Assembly: GCF_000282995.1 (NCBI RefSeq)
Contig: NZ_ALEE01000657.1
Location: forward strand, 1-6,103
Reading direction: 5' to 3'
Length of the DNA: 6,103 bases
Origin: Melaminivora alkalimesophila
Lineage (GTDB): Bacteria; Pseudomonadota; Gammaproteobacteria; Burkholderiales; Burkholderiaceae_C
Shown: in pieces, positions 5,321 through 6,103 of the stretch
Layout of the letters: every line of letters starts with the position of its first letter
Numbering within the stretch: the first letter of the stretch is position 1
Made by a program: the position numbers and the translations under genes
The notes under the pieces: generated by a model
The model's database searches: none
Seen by the model: only the letters and a program-made list of their open reading frames with translations
Told to the model about the DNA's origin: nothing

Positions 5321-5715
5321 GCCTCGCCATCCGGCGCACGGCCGGCGCGCTGCGCTTCCCACAGCATCCGGCCCAGGCAGTCCATGGCAACGTGGTGCGC
5401 CTCGTGCAACGAGCCCAGGCGCCGCGCCAGGAGTTCCACCGCCTGGCGGATGCCGCGCGGCTGGTCGATGCTGCACTGCTCGCTGATCGACAGGTGCATG
5501 GACAGGTGCAGGAAGGGATTGGCCTGGTCGGAGCCCTCGGCGTAGACGCGTGCCACGGCCGCCTCGGGGTCCGAGAGCTCGGCGTGGTATTCGGGGTGCT
5601 CGGCGGTCCACAGGCCGGCCAGCGTCTCGATGGCTTCCATGGGCTGGCCTGCCTGCTGCTTGGCGTGGGCGGCGCAGAAGAAGCGCCGCACGTCGGCTTG
5701 GGAGGGTTGGAACAT
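5281..5715 (-). CDS. DUF1841 family protein, function unknown
   Basis: A 144-residue protein without signal peptide or membrane segment. The start MFQPSQADVRRFFCAAHAKQ is typical of DUF1841, a proteobacterial family of about this length and of unknown function. Other recognisable stretches are LAGLWTAEHPEYHAEL (32-47), FLHLSMHLSISEQ (about 68-80) with a His-rich helix, and a C-terminal HEAHHVAMDCLGRMLWEAQR segment. The clustered His and acidic residues (HPEYH, HLSMH, HEAHH) could bind metal, but this is speculation from composition. It runs convergently into the stress-protein gene (40-bp overlap) and is divergent from the MaoC gene with a 68-bp gap. Upstream, TACGCT at 5722-5727 would place the RNA start on the A of the ATG, so the mRNA may be leaderless; no Shine-Dalgarno is present. 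Confidence 0.85.
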   Translation of the reverse strand: MFQPSQADVRRFFCAAHAKQQAGQPMEAIETLAGLWTAEHPEYHAELSDPEAAVARVYAEGSDQANPFLHLSMHLSISEQCSIDQPRGIRQAVELLARRLGSLHEAHHVAMDCLGRMLWEAQRAGRAPDGEAYVACVQRRATAD

Positions 5716-5721
5716 GCGGGC

Positions 5722-5727
5722 AGCGTA
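5722..5727 (-). promoter_or_regulatory. Possible -10 element for a leaderless DUF1841 mRNA
   Basis: On the minus strand TACGCT matches TATAAT at positions 1, 2 and 6, and its last base is 7 nt before the A of the ATG, so +1 would coincide with the start codon. No good -35 lies 16-18 bp upstream (GTGTCC at 17). It mirrors the arrangement on the other side of the divergent gap. Confidence 0.35.
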
Positions 5728-5770
5728 GCACGCAGTCGCCCACTGGACACGCCCCGGCCGCGGCGCTCGC

Positions 5771-5776
5771 TACATT
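5771..5776 (+). promoter_or_regulatory. Possible -10 element for a leaderless MaoC mRNA
   Basis: TACATT ends 7 nt before the base preceding the ATG at 5784, so RNA would start at or one base before the start codon. No Shine-Dalgarno is present in GCGCCGC before the ATG. The closest -35-like hexamer, TGGACA (5744-5749), is 21 bp away, longer than ideal. Confidence 0.4.
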
Positions 5777-5783
5777 GCGCCGC

Positions 5784-6103
5784 ATGAAAAAGACCTTCCG
5801 CTCTTACTCCGAAGTGCTGGCCGCTGTCGGTCAGGAGATCGCGGTGACCGATTGGATCGAGGTCACGCAGGCGCAGATCGACCAGTTCGCCCAGGCCACC
5901 GGCGACCACCAGTGGATCCACACCGATCCGGCGCGCGCCGCGCAGGGCCCTTTCGGGGCGACCATCGCCCATGGCTTCCTGACGCTGTCGCTGCTGCCGC
6001 GCTTCATGGAACAGGCCTTCGACGTGGAAGGCGCCAAGATGGGCGTGAACTACGGCCTCAACCGCGTGCGCTTCCCTTCGCCGGTGCCGGCCGGCAGGCG
6101 CCT
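5784..6103 (+). CDS. MaoC-type (R)-specific enoyl-CoA hydratase, N-terminal part, cut by window edge
   Basis: An open frame from ATG to the window edge gives 106 codons plus two bases. The product has a hot-dog fold hydratase signature: ITQ-like segment EVTQAQIDQFAQATGDHQWIH, with Asp41 and His46 in the D-x4-H spacing of the catalytic pair (as in PhaJ), then DPARAAQGPFGATIAHGFLTLSLLP (48-72), the hydratase-2 motif. It continues through VNYGLNRVRFPSPVPAGRRL, the strand that lines the acyl-CoA pocket. Such enzymes hydrate trans-2-enoyl-CoA to (R)-3-hydroxyacyl-CoA and can link beta-oxidation to polyhydroxyalkanoate synthesis. The full family length is about 150 residues, so roughly a third is missing. 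The substrate chain length cannot be told. It is divergent from DUF1841 and probably leaderless. Confidence 0.92.
   Translation, partial: MKKTFRSYSEVLAAVGQEIAVTDWIEVTQAQIDQFAQATGDHQWIHTDPARAAQGPFGATIAHGFLTLSLLPRFMEQAFDVEGAKMGVNYGLNRVRFPSPVPAGRR

Noticed and set aside
3935..5785. Minus-strand open frame of 616 codons opposite the stress-protein gene
   Set aside because: It lies antisense to the Usp gene and its leader and covers DUF1841 in another frame. The composition is low-complexity Arg/Gly/Ala and there is no recognisable domain.
4183..5787. Plus-strand open frame of 534 codons overlapping the stress-protein gene
   Set aside because: It is out of frame with the Usp domains, has no Shine-Dalgarno, and gives an Arg/Ala/Pro-rich translation. 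It is a GC shadow.
1..6103. Mobile elements, CRISPR arrays, tRNA or rRNA genes, phage or defence genes
   Set aside because: No transposase or integrase motifs, regularly spaced repeats, tRNA-like cloverleafs or rRNA stretches were seen on reading both strands. All confident genes are ordinary chromosomal families.

Overview
The window is GC-rich DNA (about two thirds G+C or more, with strong G/C preference at third codon positions). Its gene content and promoter style fit a betaproteobacterium of the order Burkholderiales, most likely the family Comamonadaceae. This placement is inferred from protein families and composition and was not checked against a database.

Left half, minus strand (1-3233): a four-gene cluster read right to left. 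It holds a MoxR-family AAA+ ATPase (2391-3233), a RimJ/RimL-type GNAT acetyltransferase (1746-2363), a CoxE-like von Willebrand factor A (VWA) protein (557-1744), and the 5' part of an Omp85-type outer-membrane assembly factor that looks like TamA (549 down to the window edge). The gaps are 27, 1 and 7 nt, so the genes are probably co-transcribed. MoxR ATPases and VWA proteins commonly work as a pair that remodels or matures a partner protein. The acetyltransferase between them and TamA behind them are the contextual oddities.

Middle (3234-4396): a divergent intergenic region leads on the plus strand to a secreted di-haem cytochrome c4-type protein (3352-4008), followed by a strong hairpin terminator. 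Next comes a 388-nt stretch without a confident gene. It holds a good sigma70 promoter (TTGTCA-17-TACAAT) and about 250 nt of untranslated leader whose first 80 nt can fold into a closed three-way junction beginning at the predicted transcription start. The leader ends in a consensus Shine-Dalgarno sequence.

Right part (4397-6103): a tandem universal stress protein with a TTG start (4397-5320). It overlaps tail to tail by 40 bp with a DUF1841 protein on the minus strand (5281-5715). A 68-bp divergent spacer then leads to a MaoC-type (R)-specific enoyl-CoA hydratase cut by the window edge (5784-6103). Both divergent genes have a -10-like hexamer placed so that their mRNAs would start at, or one base before, the ATG, suggesting a mirrored pair of leaderless promoters.

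I saw no mobile element, CRISPR array, tRNA or rRNA. Most of the window is ordinary chromosomal housekeeping DNA. The best leads for something undescribed are the structured leader before the stress protein, the MoxR-GNAT-VWA-TamA arrangement, and the mirrored leaderless promoters.
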